Assembly: GCA_009602735.1 (NCBI GenBank)
Contig: WELA01003638.1
Coordinates: 405,606-469,605, forward strand
Direction: 5' to 3'
Source of the DNA: Mesotaenium endlicherianum
Taxonomy: Eukaryota; Streptophyta; Zygnematophyceae; Zygnematales; Mesotaeniaceae
Length of the DNA stretch: 64,000 nt
Part shown: positions 36,148 through 47,957 of the stretch, one piece after another
Layout of the letters: every line of letters begins with the position of its first letter
Position numbering within the stretch: the stretch's first letter is position 1
The notes under the pieces: generated by a model
Database searches by the model: none
Told to the model about the DNA's origin: nothing
What the model saw: only the letters and a program-made list of their open reading frames with translations
Program-made: the position numbers and the translations under genes

Positions 36148-37540
36148 CTAGGGGGTTGTTCCTGGGGCTTCAGGATCAGGAGATTGAGATCTGGACCTAG
36201 ATCTAGACGGCCCTCTAGGTCTGTCAGCTGGCCTTCTAAAGAACCCCGTTTGTTCTAAAGTTGGGCCTCGAGGAGAACGAAGGATGGTAGCCTGCTCTTC
36301 ACCCACTTGGGTGTTGATCCCCACATAGACAGGCATTCTAATAGGATGGTGAAATACATTGGCAAGAGGTACATGTCCCTGAGCAAAGGGGGAGGCCGGC
36401 ATACCTCTGGCCACCCCGCGTGTCCCTCTTCTGGCACCCCTGTCCTCTGGGGATTTCTGCCTGTGTCTTCTGCCAAGTACAGTCTGATCAGCTTCTTCCC
36501 CTGCTTGGGCAGGTAGGCTGGGGGAGCGGGTGCGGGGTCCACTTGCCTCCATGACCAGGATCACGTTCCATGTACCTGATCTTGGTTCTTTAGGAAGTGC
36601 CCCTCCCTGCCCCCTGGGTCTCCTGAGTACCAGCTCCTGATGCTTCTCCACTGCCTTGTTCTTCTTCCTCATCCTCCTCATCCTCCTCCTCTGAGAGAGT
36701 AGGAATCTCGTCCACTAAGTCGTCCTGCTCCCTGGTAGACATGGAGTAGTCTACTGACCTCCTTTTCTGGGGTCCATGCTCGGCCTTTCTCGGTTTACAT
36801 GGGAACCAGTGGGGAGAGCACATCTGCTGTCCTGCTTCCCTGGCCAAGTACTCCCAGCTCCTTCTCTCAACTTCATTGTAAGCTGGCAATAGTGTGAGGT
36901 AGAATACCGTATCATTAAAGCTACTGGGCCGCATGCTCACCATCCTGATGAGTTTCTGATCTCCCACTATTCCCGGTATTGGGACTGGCTTGTTCTCTGA
37001 ATCATCGGCAAGGTACCGGGCCTGCTCTGCTGTATAGCCCACCATCTTGGCATAACCCTCGTAGAGGACCACACCAGTGTGTGTCTCAATGTACCTATCC
37101 AGTGCTGCAGTTCCTTCCCTCTGTAGTAGTGTTGTCTGTTCTAGCTTGTTGATCTCCTGGGCTGCCAGCAATGCTTCCTTTAGGTTATCAAAGTTTTGGC
37201 CACCCACCACAACATACCTCTAAGTGGCCAAGCTCTTCTGCCTGCCCGCTACAGCCTTTTTCCATCTCTCCTCCTCTGCCGCTGCCGCTTCTTCTTGTTG
37301 TTTCTTCTGTCTCTCCTCCTCAGCTTTCCTGAGGTTTTCCGCTTCTTGATCCTTCTTCCTCTGTGCTTCTTCTGCTGCCTCTTGTTGTTTGCGGACCCTT
37401 TCTTGTTCTCTCGTGGTGAGGGACGTCGCCGCCAGCTCCTTCTGGTATTGCTCCATTGTCCTCCTGGCTTCTTCTGCCTTGCGCTTTCTGTCCTCCTTTT
37501 GTGTGGTGGGAGCCATTCTGCACATGTAACCAGGGCACAA
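36148..37540 (-). pseudogene. Post-integrase coding region of the chromovirus (unknown protein)
   Basis: Downstream of the integrase-chromodomain the DNA stays protein-like. It has a Lys/Glu/Gln-rich segment with coiled-coil character (about 37.22-37.54 kb), a folded-looking segment with GVVLYEGYAKMVGYTAEQA and MRPSSFNDTVFYLTLLPAY (about 36.7-37.2 kb), an acidic run, and an Arg/Ser/Pro-rich tail. No signal peptide or membrane segment is seen, so it does not look like an envelope. The family is not recognised. Fossil copy. Confidence 0.6.
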
Positions 37541-40500
37541 GTTAGTAGGATATTGACCATTGTCCTAGAAGTTGCAGGAAGGGAGTAAGTTCGTATTAGT
37601 ATGGTGTATTCGTTCCCGTTTACCTTACAGGGTGATTGCTAGGAGTTGACGTAGTTGCGGTGCACTAGACATAAATGTATGAATGTGTTTTCAGGTGTGT
37701 TAAGTGATGTATGGCTGTGCGAGGCCCTTTTTCCTTCAGCTAAAGGTGCTTTATGTGGGCCACGCTGTCTCCTCTGTCACTATGCTGACTCTTAGGGTTC
37801 ACATCACTGTCCCTTTCTCGCTCTCGCACATTCATTGTCATATATTTTCCCCTCCAATTTAAATGGAGACAGGACCTCCTGTCACCTTCCCGTGTCAACT
37901 GAAATGACTGTTAGGAAGGTGCTCCAGCCGCCTGAAGGTGGAACCGGTTCAACGCCCCTTTGGCATTAGTCAAATGGTCTTTAAATTCCCCAATGTCCCC
38001 AGAGGCATCGTAACTCTTCCATCTAATGAGGTATTTCATGACATATTTAGACGATCGACGGACCGAGCGCGCGTCTAAAATCTCCTCAACCTCATATTCC
38101 TCAGGGTCGCCGTCTCGGACAGCGGGGACCGGTCCCGAATGGACAGGTAACCGTCCTGTGAACAGTGTATCACCTTTGATGTAAGGTTCCAGGAAGGAGA
38201 CATTAAAGACCGGATGACCCTTGTATTCTGCTGACATGTTCAGTTTGTAAGCATTCTGACCGACACGACGCACCACCGAATATGGACCGACCCAGACAAG
38301 GCCAAGCTTTTTCTTGACCACACCAGGGAGGTACAGGTGCTGAGAATGCAGTTTGACTAAATAGCTCTTAGAAAATGTCAGCTTCCGACGGTGTTGATTA
38401 GCGTATTTTTGTTGGTTTTCTTGGGCTTTGTGCAGGTTTTGTTGGACTTCTGACAGGGTGTCAGCAAACTCCTGAGTTAACTGGAGAGAGACCGGATTGT
38501 CAACCCCTTTAGGGTAAGTTACAGACTCCCCTAGCACATCTAAAGGAGACTTAGGGACTCTACCCAGGCTTATTTCAAAAGGAGTATTGCCCGTTGACGC
38601 ATGCACCGCACTGTTGATCGCAAACTGGATTTGGGGTAACAGGTCATCCCAATTATCTTGTTTTTGGTTAATATAAGCTCTCAGTACCTTTTGAAGAACT
38701 CGGTTTGTTCTTTCAGTCTGCCCATAACTCTGAGGGTGGTTTGCTATGCTGAGCAGCTGCCTGACTCCCATTAACCCCATTAAAGCTCTCCATAATTTAG
38801 AGGTAAATTTCGAGTCTCTGTCTGAGATTATATTAGAGGGTAGCCCATGTTGGCATACTACATGGTTGTAGAACTGTCTCGCTGTTTTGAGTGCAGTTAC
38901 TTTGACGGTTGTGGGGATGAAAATAACCATTTTTGTCAGTTTATCCACGACTACCAATATCGAATCATGCCCATTGGCAGTTCGTGGCAGTGTGACCACC
39001 CAGTCCATGGATATTGTTTTCCAGCGGCTAGTTGGGATGAGCAGCGGTTGTAAGAGGCCCCCCGGTGGTGTGTGCCTAGACTTATTCTTTTGACACCGGT
39101 CACAGGACTTAACGTATTTCAAGACCTCCCGACGTAATCCCTTCCAATGAAAATGTTTTGTCAGTTTGCCAACAATTTTGGCCTGCCCCAAATGCCCACC
39201 CGGTAAATTGTCATGTGCTTGACTCAGTTAAAGGGACCTTATTTCCATGTTATTAGGAATGACCAGCTTCAGCCTGCCTGAAGTGGTTTCAGTCACCCAG
39301 ACCCCTCCCTTAAGCTTATACCCGAGTGCAGTAGCACGACACAGACCAGTAGTGGGGCTAGGCTCAAATGTTGGGTCAGATAAGTAGGCTTTCCTAAGTT
39401 GTTCAAGGAAGGACTTTTTCACCTTCAGTGAACTGAGTGCACACAGGACTTTATCTACAGCATGCTGATTAAAGTTCCTTTCTTGCAAGTCAGGTCTTCT
39501 AGAGAGTGCATCAGCGAGATTCAACTTCCCTGGTTTGTAGTCGATGTGGACTTGAAACTGCTCCAGCATCTGGCTCCAGCAGTTCGCCCTCCTTGACAGC
39601 TTGGATTCCTTCTGAAAGTGAGTCAGAGCTAGATGATCTGTAATCACCTTAAAAGCTTTACCATGTAAGTATGCTCTCCACTGTTTGAGCACATGAATGA
39701 TAGCTAGCAACTCTTTATCATGCACTGAGTAATTAATTTCCGCTGGATTAAATTTCATACTCATACAACACAGGATGCCACTCCTGCCGTACCTTACCAT
39801 CCTTTGTGGTTTTGTCAGCAGGCTGCAACAAACTAGCAGCCATGGCAAAGTCAGAGGCATCAGTGACCACCTGCACCGGTTTGCTGGGGTCATACACGGC
39901 TAGCACCGGGGCAGAACAAAGAGCATCTTTAAGGGTCTGGAAGGCAGCCTGCTGCTCCCTCCCCCACACATACCCTATGTCATTCTTAGCAAGGTCAGTC
40001 AGTTTACTGGCCTTTGTAGAATAATTCTCAATAAATCTCCTATAGTAGTTAGCCAACCTGAGGAAGGATCTAACTTCAGAGACAGACTGTGGTACTAGCC
40101 AGTCCCTTAAGGTCTGGACTTTCTTAGGATCCACACTGATGCCTTCTTTACTGACAACGTGGCCTAAGAATTCAATACTTTCTTTAAAGAAATCACACTT
40201 GCTCATTTTAGCATATAAGTGAATTTTTTTCAGAGTGTCCATGACTGTCTTTAAATGTTCAGTGTGCTGAGCTTCATCCTTAGAGAAAATTAAAATATCA
40301 TCCAGGAAAATTTGCACAAACTTATTCAAATAAGGTCTGAAAATGTCATTCATAGCACCCGTGAAGGTCGCAGGAGCATTAGTCAGTCCAAATGGCATCA
40401 CGTTGAACTCATAGTGTCCATAACGTGTGCGAAAGGCAGTCTTGTGTTCATCCCCCTCAGCAATTCTGATTCGATAATGACCACTCTTGAGATCTATCTT

Positions 40501-43176
40501 ACTGAACACCTTAGCGCCAGACAGGGTATCAAGCAAGTCCTCGATTGTGGGTAAAGCATACTTATTGTTTACTGTAATTCTGTTCAGAGCTCTGTAATCC
40601 ACACACATCCGCATACTCCCATCCTTTTTCTTCACAAATAAGATAGGTGCGCCGTAAGGTGATTTATTGGGGGAAATATAACCATTTTCCTCAAGCTCTG
40701 CAATCTGTGTTTTCAACTCCTCGCTCTCCACATAAGACAAGCCATAAGTGCGTTGCCAGGGTGGTTGACTCCCAGGAAATAAATCAATCTATGATCTACT
40801 TCTCTCTTAGGGGGTAATCCCGGAGGCATATTGAAAACATCAGTGTATCGAGCAACAATTTTTGCAGCAGTAGGGTGCTCCGGAGGGCTTACCTTTCTCT
40901 CCACCACTTCTTCAGGTTGAGGATTTACCTCTCTTAGCAGCAGACAGAACATTCTGTCTTCCTTCTGGTTCCAGCTTTTGACGAACTCCATTGCATTCAG
41001 CAACTTGCATCCTTCTGGAAGCCTCTTCTTTTCCTTCAGTTGCCATCCATACAGGACAAGAGGAAGAGCACTGGTGGGTGCCACGTTTGTCTGCCCATCA
41101 CTGGCTCCTCTCACTTTAACTGTACCTCTGCTCCAACACACTTCAGCTTGATGTCTGCATGTTCAACCAGGACCTGCCTAGCACGAGATCACAAAAGCCA
41201 GTGTTGAGTACCTCAAATGTAAGCGTTTCAGTTAGAACTGCAATGCCAGAACCTAACTGGACCTCAATAGGCTTGGTTATAACTCCTCCCGGGATACTTG
41301 AGGCATCTCCAAGGAATATTTTTCTATTCCCTTGGGTGACAGTAGGCAGCCTTAGCCGCTTAACTAAGTCCTTGTGGATAAAACTATGTGACGTCCCTCC
41401 GTCAACAAATGAACTAACCTTCCTACCTGGAATCATGCAATGCAGCAGGATAGGGAGGACTGTCTTTTCCTGACTTTCGCATGTTTCTCCTGACTGAGCA
41501 AAGAAATGTTGGACATCAGGTGGAACAAGAGCATCCAGAGTGTGCACTCTCTGGATGTCTATATTGCTGATGGTCTCCTTTATCTGGTTGTCAGGCATGC
41601 ATAGTGAATCCAGNTGCATAGTGAATCGAGTTCAGCAGGGCCCGTAACACGTGCTACGAGGGCAGCTAGTGACGACTCACTATCTCACAGTCAGTAGACT
41701 GGATTACTGACTGTTGCTGTCCTTTAAAGGCTGGTCTTTTCTCTCGACTTTTGGGAGGTGCTTGTCTGGACACTGCTCTCTGAAGTGACCTGGCTGCTAG
41801 CAATGGAAGCAAATCAATTCTGCTAAGGCTGGTCTCGGCTTAGTCCTACCACCACCTCTTCCATAGCCGCCTCAAGAGGAACCACCTCTACCTCTAGACT
41901 GTATGGCATTATACTCATACTCATATCTATCACTCTGATCATCCTCAGCCTGGTCTCCTTCAATTGCATTGTAGGAACCGTGGGGCTTTTTGACAACCTT
42001 AGACACCAGAGCATTACTTTGGGGCTTGTGATTAAACTGCTGCTGATCCCAGGCATCAGCGTCCTGAATCAAGTCAGCCAATTTCTCATATTTCTTTTCA
42101 GCAAAATGACCTGAGATTTTGGATTTCAGGCCATACCTGAAGTATGCTATCCTACACCTCTCTGGCAAGACTGGCTGCTTCATCATGTTCTCCTGGAACT
42201 TTTGAACAAACTCAGCAACTGAAGTGGTCTGCTTCAGTGTCAAAGAGATCATCGCATAGATAGCTTTCTCCTGCTGATTGATGACATCAAACTTCTCATG
42301 CAGCTTCTCGACAAACTCTACCCAAGTAGGGTCACCGAGTTGTTGAGCCTTACGCTCTCCTTTCCAAATACAGCCACCAATCTGCTGCACTGCCTTTCAA
42401 TAGAGCACCAGTGTGCCTGACTTTCTCATAATCCTGCAGTTCTGGGTAGTTCTCCAGCCACTGCTCAACATCAACGAGAAACTTGATCAGGTAATACTTT
42501 TTGTTTTCCTCAGGATCATAGTCTTGGGGAGGTTTTGGCTTGGGCTTACTAGGCCCTCTGCCACCACCACCAGTGGTTTGAGAACCCAGTTGGTCTCTGT
42601 CACGCAGCAATGCCATCATGATCCTTCTGTCCTCCTGTTGGGACTGATGCAGATACTCGCCATTTGCGATTGCATCTGCACAAATAAGGCTGCCAGATCT
42701 ACATTCTGAGGTGGTAACCCAGCAAACGCAGCAACAGCAACATTAGCTCGATTTGTAGCAGCTTCGGCATTCCCGATTGCTGCCGCTCCGACTATGCCTG
42801 TTGCACTTAGTTGTCTGCAAATCTGAGGGAGAGGTATAACAGTAGGGACAGCAGGAGGTTGGTTTCGGAGATTGGCCCTCTCTGCCATCTGCCCATCGTC
42901 CTTTCATCAGGGGCTCTCCTGTTTACTGCCTCCTCTATGTCCTTGGCTAATCGCTCGTCTTCAGCCAACTGGGCTGCTACTGCAGCCTGCTCAGCAGCCT
43001 CTCTAGCTCCTGCATCATGCAGCGTTCCGAAGTGGGTACGGGGTCCAAAGACGCGATTTTCGTCCTGCCCCTCTACAATGTTATCATTGTCCTCACCCTC
43101 CATTTTCCGAGAGTTGCCAACTTGAGACCTAGTTCTTACCATACACGACTGCTGTGATAACTGCTCCGATACCACT

Positions 43177-43939
43177 GAAATGAATCGACTTACCAATAGG
43201 CAATTAACAATTAATAGATCTTTATATTAGCGAGTAATCTTTATGGTTATTTCTGTTAACTGATTAAATAGCAAAAGACAAACACACTAGCAGTGAACAA
43301 TACTCGCAAGTCAGATGCAAGTAAACTAGCATCAAAAATACAATCAGTAAACTCGTACATAAGCAAGGTTAGAAGTCAGTGCGTATCAATGGCTTTTGGC
43401 CTTGGATTCAAATATCTCTCAGGAAGCAGTACAAGAGAGTTGGCCTAGTTTCCGAATGCCGAACTTAAGACTAATACCTAGCATATGTACATGGAATGAG
43501 TTTACTATTCAACGGCAAGTGCGATTGTACCGCCTACCCGGGAGTTAACCACGTTGGTAGGACCTCGGCTGACCAAATCCACACCCATCTCCCATCAGCC
43601 CGTATCGCCATCCACCTTAAGGGTGTCTTTTGGCCACTCATCTGACACATAACACTTAGATGCATAGCTAGGCAGTCCGCTGCTGCCGAGTACGGCAGCC
43701 AGCTGACTGTCAAAGAATGTGTCAGCAAGCTGACACAAGTCAACGGGCTGACCTAATGGACTTTAACCTGCTTCTCTCGGCTGAGTCATTTAACTAAGTA
43801 TCAAGTATCGAGCAGACTTAAATTCAGCAGCCTAAACATTGACTAAAGTTCAGCAGGCTGAACTTATTCAACTATTTTATCCAAATAAATATTATATCTA
43901 TCCAATGTACTTGCTCATCCAATGTACTTGCTCATTACA
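43177..43939 (-). repeat. LTR-A, 5' LTR of the chromovirus
   Basis: On the - strand it begins TGTAATGAGC at 43939 and ends GATTCATTTCA at 43177, followed by the tRNA primer site. A short direct duplication of a CAAGTACATTGGATGAG-like unit occurs near its start. It differs from the split 3' LTR by many substitutions and small indels, and the outer flanking bases of the two LTRs do not match. Confidence 0.8.
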
Positions 43940-44112
43940 CGTTAACAGGTCAACGGGGTTTAGTCTGTGAGAGTTTGTATCTGACAGTTTGTAACTGAGC
44001 GCGTCTTGCCATCCGCCACGTGTGCCAGATTTTGTATTTACTGACAATCGCGATAGCTATTGTGCCTATCCAGATCGGTGCCCCGGACACGTATGGAGGT
44101 TGCCAACACGTG

Positions 44113-44780
44113 TGAAACTGAACCAACCTACCAATGAGCCATCACCTATTTAATAAAAGATCCTCATATTGACAAATAGATTTTATGGTATTTTTTGGTA
44201 AACTTGTTAATCAGCAAAAGCCCACACAACTAGAGTAAGCAATTCATACAAGTCAAATGTAAGTCACATGCATCAACCATGCCACCAGTAAACTCATGCG
44301 TAAGCAAGGTTAGTAAGCTATTGTGTAATGATTTGCAGCCTTGGATTCAGACAATCTCTCAGTATTCTATATCGAGAGTTGTGTTGATTTTCAAATTTTG
44401 AACTCGATAGCAATACCTAGCCTACGTACACGGAATGGTTTTATTGTTCAACGGCAAGTGGGACGACACTGCCTACTTGAGAGTTAACCTCGCTGGTAGG
44501 ACACCGGTTAACCAAATCCACAGCCATCTCCCATCATCCCGCATTTCCACCTGCCTAAGGCGTCATCTAGCCATTCATCTAGCATATCACAATTGACGCA
44601 TTGCTAGGCAGTTCGCTGGTTTTGCTGAAGGCGGTCGGTTGACTTTCAAAGAACATGTCACCAAGCTAACTTAAGTGGACTTCAGCTTGCTCGTCAGCTA
44701 AGTCATATATTAAATATTGATTAAACTCCAGCATACTGAAAATTAAATAAAATTTTGCAGATTGAATGTGATTAATCATT
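44113..44780 (-). repeat. Decayed solo LTR-A
   Basis: It follows the LTR-A order on the - strand: end block at 44113, the GCCTTGGATTCAGA block, the GTTAACCTCGCTGGTAGGAC block and the AACATGTCACCAAGCTAACTTAAGT block. It has many differences. No internal region adjoins, so it is an old solo LTR. Confidence 0.7.
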
Positions 44781-46308
44781 AAGCAACACCCTTTTTTAAG
44801 TTTTTAAGGTAACAACATATCATTTCTTATGGACTAATTACAAGCAAGAGAAAAAACAAGCACACGAATATATGACTTTGTATCATATTTGAAAATTTGA
44901 CGGTCAATCATGCAATCACTTTGAAAATGTTGCAGGTGCCGGCATATTCAAGAATGACATACCTTTTGTATACAAATCAACGCTATTTTGTCATTTACTT
45001 TTGAATTCGTGACCAAAAAATCAGGAAAGGGACCTGAGTAATGTCAATGACAGGGGTTCCAAAGCAGTAAGTAGCTACTTATTGGTAAGTTATTGGAATA
45101 TCTCAAATACTTTACTGCGTCGTGCACCATATGCAGAGTGAAGGTTCAAGAGCATTTGTTAGTAATGAGTTATGATTCATCACAGTTGTTGTGCCTAGGC
45201 GGACAGCTATGATAATGGGGTGTAAGTGAACAATGTACATTTTGAGGACCATAAGTATGGTTTGCTAAAATACATAATATCTAAATTTGCTCATGTTTTG
45301 AAGAGAACCTGAGCCATTGTGTCACGTCACAAGAATTCTCTTTCCTTGAACTTTGCCTAGCACGATCCATTAGAGGTCAATTCGGCCATCACTATGGCAT
45401 GTTAAAGCTTCAAAAATTATGTCTCTATTGTTAAGAGTCCCTTAAATTTTGTCTTAATTTATGCATATTCTAGAATACTCTCGAGCAATTTTTTTCTTTG
45501 TCGATGTAGTTGCCATCTTGACTTCTCACATGCTTCTTGGGACGTCCCATCCCATACGCTTGTGTGAAAAAGTTCACATGTTCAAGGGACCAAACTTCTT
45601 ACCCACGTTTTGCCTTCGACGATTGCTTGACCTGAAGGCTGAGAGGTTGATCCACAAGCTCCGTGCATGCTTAAGTGGACCTTTCTGCCCCGTGCTAATT
45701 GGTGGAAGGACTTGTGGAAGTCGGTAAAGTGCCGTTAAGACATTAAGTGATCGTCTTTTGTTTGTGGAATATACTCTAATGTGAAAATCCACTCAACAAA
45801 TGTACGGTTGAGAGTACCTGCAGAGTTTCCACGGACAGGGGCATACAAGAGTCACAGCAGGCGAAATGGATGGTTGGAGATGGTTAAGAACCATGATCTG
45901 GATAAACTGTGGACGAGCAGGCAGGGCCAGAAGGAAGCGCGAGAGAGAGCCTTCCCAAGCAATCCCAAGCCAGCCATCACCTGCATTAGCACGAAGTGGC
46001 ACAAAGAGCCTCGCAAACGTCTCTCCGCGCCACGTCCTCCTAAATGAGCGCCACAGCGAACAGCTCTCCATCGGACGTTCTTAATCGGCGGCAGGGACAA
46101 TCTGCTGTGGGATTGGTGGTCGACAAAGTACATCCTATCCTGTTCCATGAGCGCGGCTGTCACCCTAGTGGGGAGCATTTGACAGAAGAGTCGAAGCTCC
46201 TTTCCACTTCAGCTCGTCAGTCTCCACTGTAATAGTGACACTCTCCCATCCAGCGCAGGTCATTCAGCTGCTTTTCAATCTTCTACTACGCTTTACAAAT
46301 CAGAAGCC
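44781..46308. other. Intergenic region before ferredoxin
   Basis: AT-rich until about 45.75 kb and without a supported gene; then GC rises towards the ferredoxin start. The last ~500 bp probably hold the ferredoxin promoter and leader. A + strand frame at 45781-46047 has no recognisable protein features. Confidence 0.4.
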
Positions 46309-46731
46309 ATGGCCGCCGTTACCATGTCCTCTGCTTTCACAGCTCTGGTCGCCCCAACCCTTTTCAAGGGACAGACCAGCCTTAAGCAGAATGTGTCCCA
46401 GAAGTTCGGCCTGGTCAAGTCGAACGCTCGCCTGACCATGGCCTCCTACAAGGTGACCCTGGAGACCCCCTCAGGCTCCTCCACCATCGACGTTCCCGAT
46501 GATGTGTACATCCTCGATGCCGCTGAGGAGGCCGGACTTGACCTGCCTTACTCATGCAGGGCTGGTGCTTGCTCATCATGCGCCGGCAAGGTCTCCAGCG
46601 GCACACTCGACCAGTCTGGACAGTCATACCTTGACGACGACCAGATTGCCAAGGGATTCGTCCTGACCTGCATTGCCTACCCTACCTCTGACTTGACCAT
46701 CGTCACCAACCAGGAGGACAGCTTGTACTGA
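46309..46731 (+). CDS. Plastid [2Fe-2S] ferredoxin precursor, plant type
   Basis: Single exon, 140 residues. It carries electrons from photosystem I to FNR and other stromal enzymes. Residues 1 to about 44 form a Ser/Thr/Lys-rich plastid transit peptide; the mature protein starts near [12 protein letters not shown]. The four cluster ligands are Cys83, Cys88, Cys91 and Cys121 with the classic C-x4-C-x2-C-x29-C spacing, in [12 protein letters not shown] and FVLTCIAYP. The C-terminal Tyr (DSLY) is as in many plant ferredoxins. The start ATG has a GCC context (AGCCATGGCC), and codon use is strongly biased to C- or G-ending codons, as expected for high expression. It is the only intronless host gene in the window, which is common for ferredoxins. 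Photosynthetic rather than root type is likely but not certain. Confidence 0.96.
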   Translation: MAAVTMSSAFTALVAPTLFKGQTSLKQNVSQKFGLVKSNARLTMASYKVTLETPSGSSTIDVPDDVYILDAAEEAGLDLPYSCRAGACSSCAGKVSSGTLDQSGQSYLDDDQIAKGFVLTCIAYPTSDLTIVTNQEDSLY

Positions 46732-47957
46732 TTTCCCAGGTAGTGATTTAGAGACGAATCTTTAGTGAAAGTGGTTAGCTTGTATATCAGAGCTTTATTA
46801 GCACGAGCTGCCTATGCAGGATTGGTATGCAAAGCGCGGCTTAATGTTAGAACGCTGTAGAGGATGCACCCTAGAACAGGGTTTTGCATCGTTCTGAGTT
46901 TCAAACTTTGTAATTTAGCAGGTGGGTGACATCCTTTGAGCATATTAAAGCCTCTGGTTTCAAGGTATCCTCTGTAGCAACGGATGTACAAACAATATTA
47001 AAATCAAGCACAAATATCAAGCACAAATATCAAGCACAATATTAAAATCAAGCACGGCTTCTAAACAGTGAAGTATGAGTTGCTGGGTGTTTGGTGAGAA
47101 TATCTCTAAGGTCCTGATGAAGTGCTGCAATCAGTTCAGTGATTGTTTTTGTTGGACTATTGTGATAGGGTCATTACTGATGGTATATAACTGCTGTGAC
47201 TTTTGAAGTGCCCTTCAGACGTTTTTATTTTGCCAGGGCTGTGTCATTGAGCTTTTTATAGGTCTTGCTTGGACTGGACGGTGCTGAAGGTTATCATTCT
47301 TTATTAAATGATGTTTTCTGGGGCATTCAGGGCTGTAAATTTCTGAGCTATGAAATCACTCTCAATCTGGTATGATGATGTTGTGATGCCCTCGGGGCCC
47401 TGAGCTTTAGATCAATCTTAATCTGATATGATGATGATTTGATGCACTGGGCGCTGTAAATCTGAGTTCGAATGTGTCATGCTTCATTCTGGACGGTGGT
47501 CAGCATGATGTAGCTCAACTCAAGTGTGCTGATGAAATTAGTGTTAGTCCGTGCTGGAGGTTGAAAAGCCTGTTGTGACACTTCTTTGCCGAGGTTCTAC
47601 TAGCACTGAGTGCTTTTATTGTAAATATGTGCTCACGAATTTATGATTTTCATGTATCATCAAATAAGGCTTGTTGAGTTTTGGATAATGCCGGCGCTCT
47701 TCCACACTGTTTTGTAACAGTTCAATCAGATGTAGATTTCCAATATAAAACATTGAATTGAGGAGATGATCCAATTGTGAAAGCCAAAAAAGGGGTACTT
47801 TCTGGACTTTCAAAACTCCATTTTGACAGAACCTTGACATGAAACTGAAATACACAAAATATTATTCTTTGATATCAATTTGTTGCTATGCCAGCTCTCG
47901 ACACATTCAGCAAAGACATTTCTGTATGTAGGAACTATTATCGAATGTTATGTTATG
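46732..47957. other. Intergenic between convergent ferredoxin and NOB1 genes
   Basis: It contains the ferredoxin 3' UTR and the NOB1 3' flank. A small tandem array with unit ATATCAAGCACAA lies at about 46998-47055, and a related piece occurs near 48115. A TGATATGATGATG-type direct repeat occurs around 47370-47440. No coding region is supported. Confidence 0.5.
46998..47055 (+). repeat. Short tandem array, ATCAAGCACAA unit
   Basis: Four imperfect copies of ATCAAGCAC separated by AAAT or AATATTAAA. Located 270 bp after the ferredoxin stop codon. No function is apparent. Confidence 0.7.

Larger units (their letters stand above)
36036..43176 (-). mobile_element. Ty3/gypsy chromovirus, LTR-A family, internal region
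   Basis: Internal region between 5' LTR (43177-43939) and split 3' LTR. Just inside the 5' LTR lies TGGTATCGGAGC, matching the initiator-tRNA-Met primer site common in plant gypsy elements. Parts on the - strand: gag (about 41.75-43.15 kb, with WWLYLERR and a CCHC knuckle), protease (about 41.15-41.5 kb), RT (39.9-40.7 kb, [18 protein letters not shown]), RNase H (39.2-39.9 kb), integrase (38.2-39.15 kb, HHCC and DDE motifs) and a chromodomain (about 37.93-38.1 kb, YLIRWKSYD). A further open region lies at 36.15-37.54 kb. The coding frames are broken about ten times and the LTRs differ visibly, so this is an old, dead copy. Confidence 0.85.
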
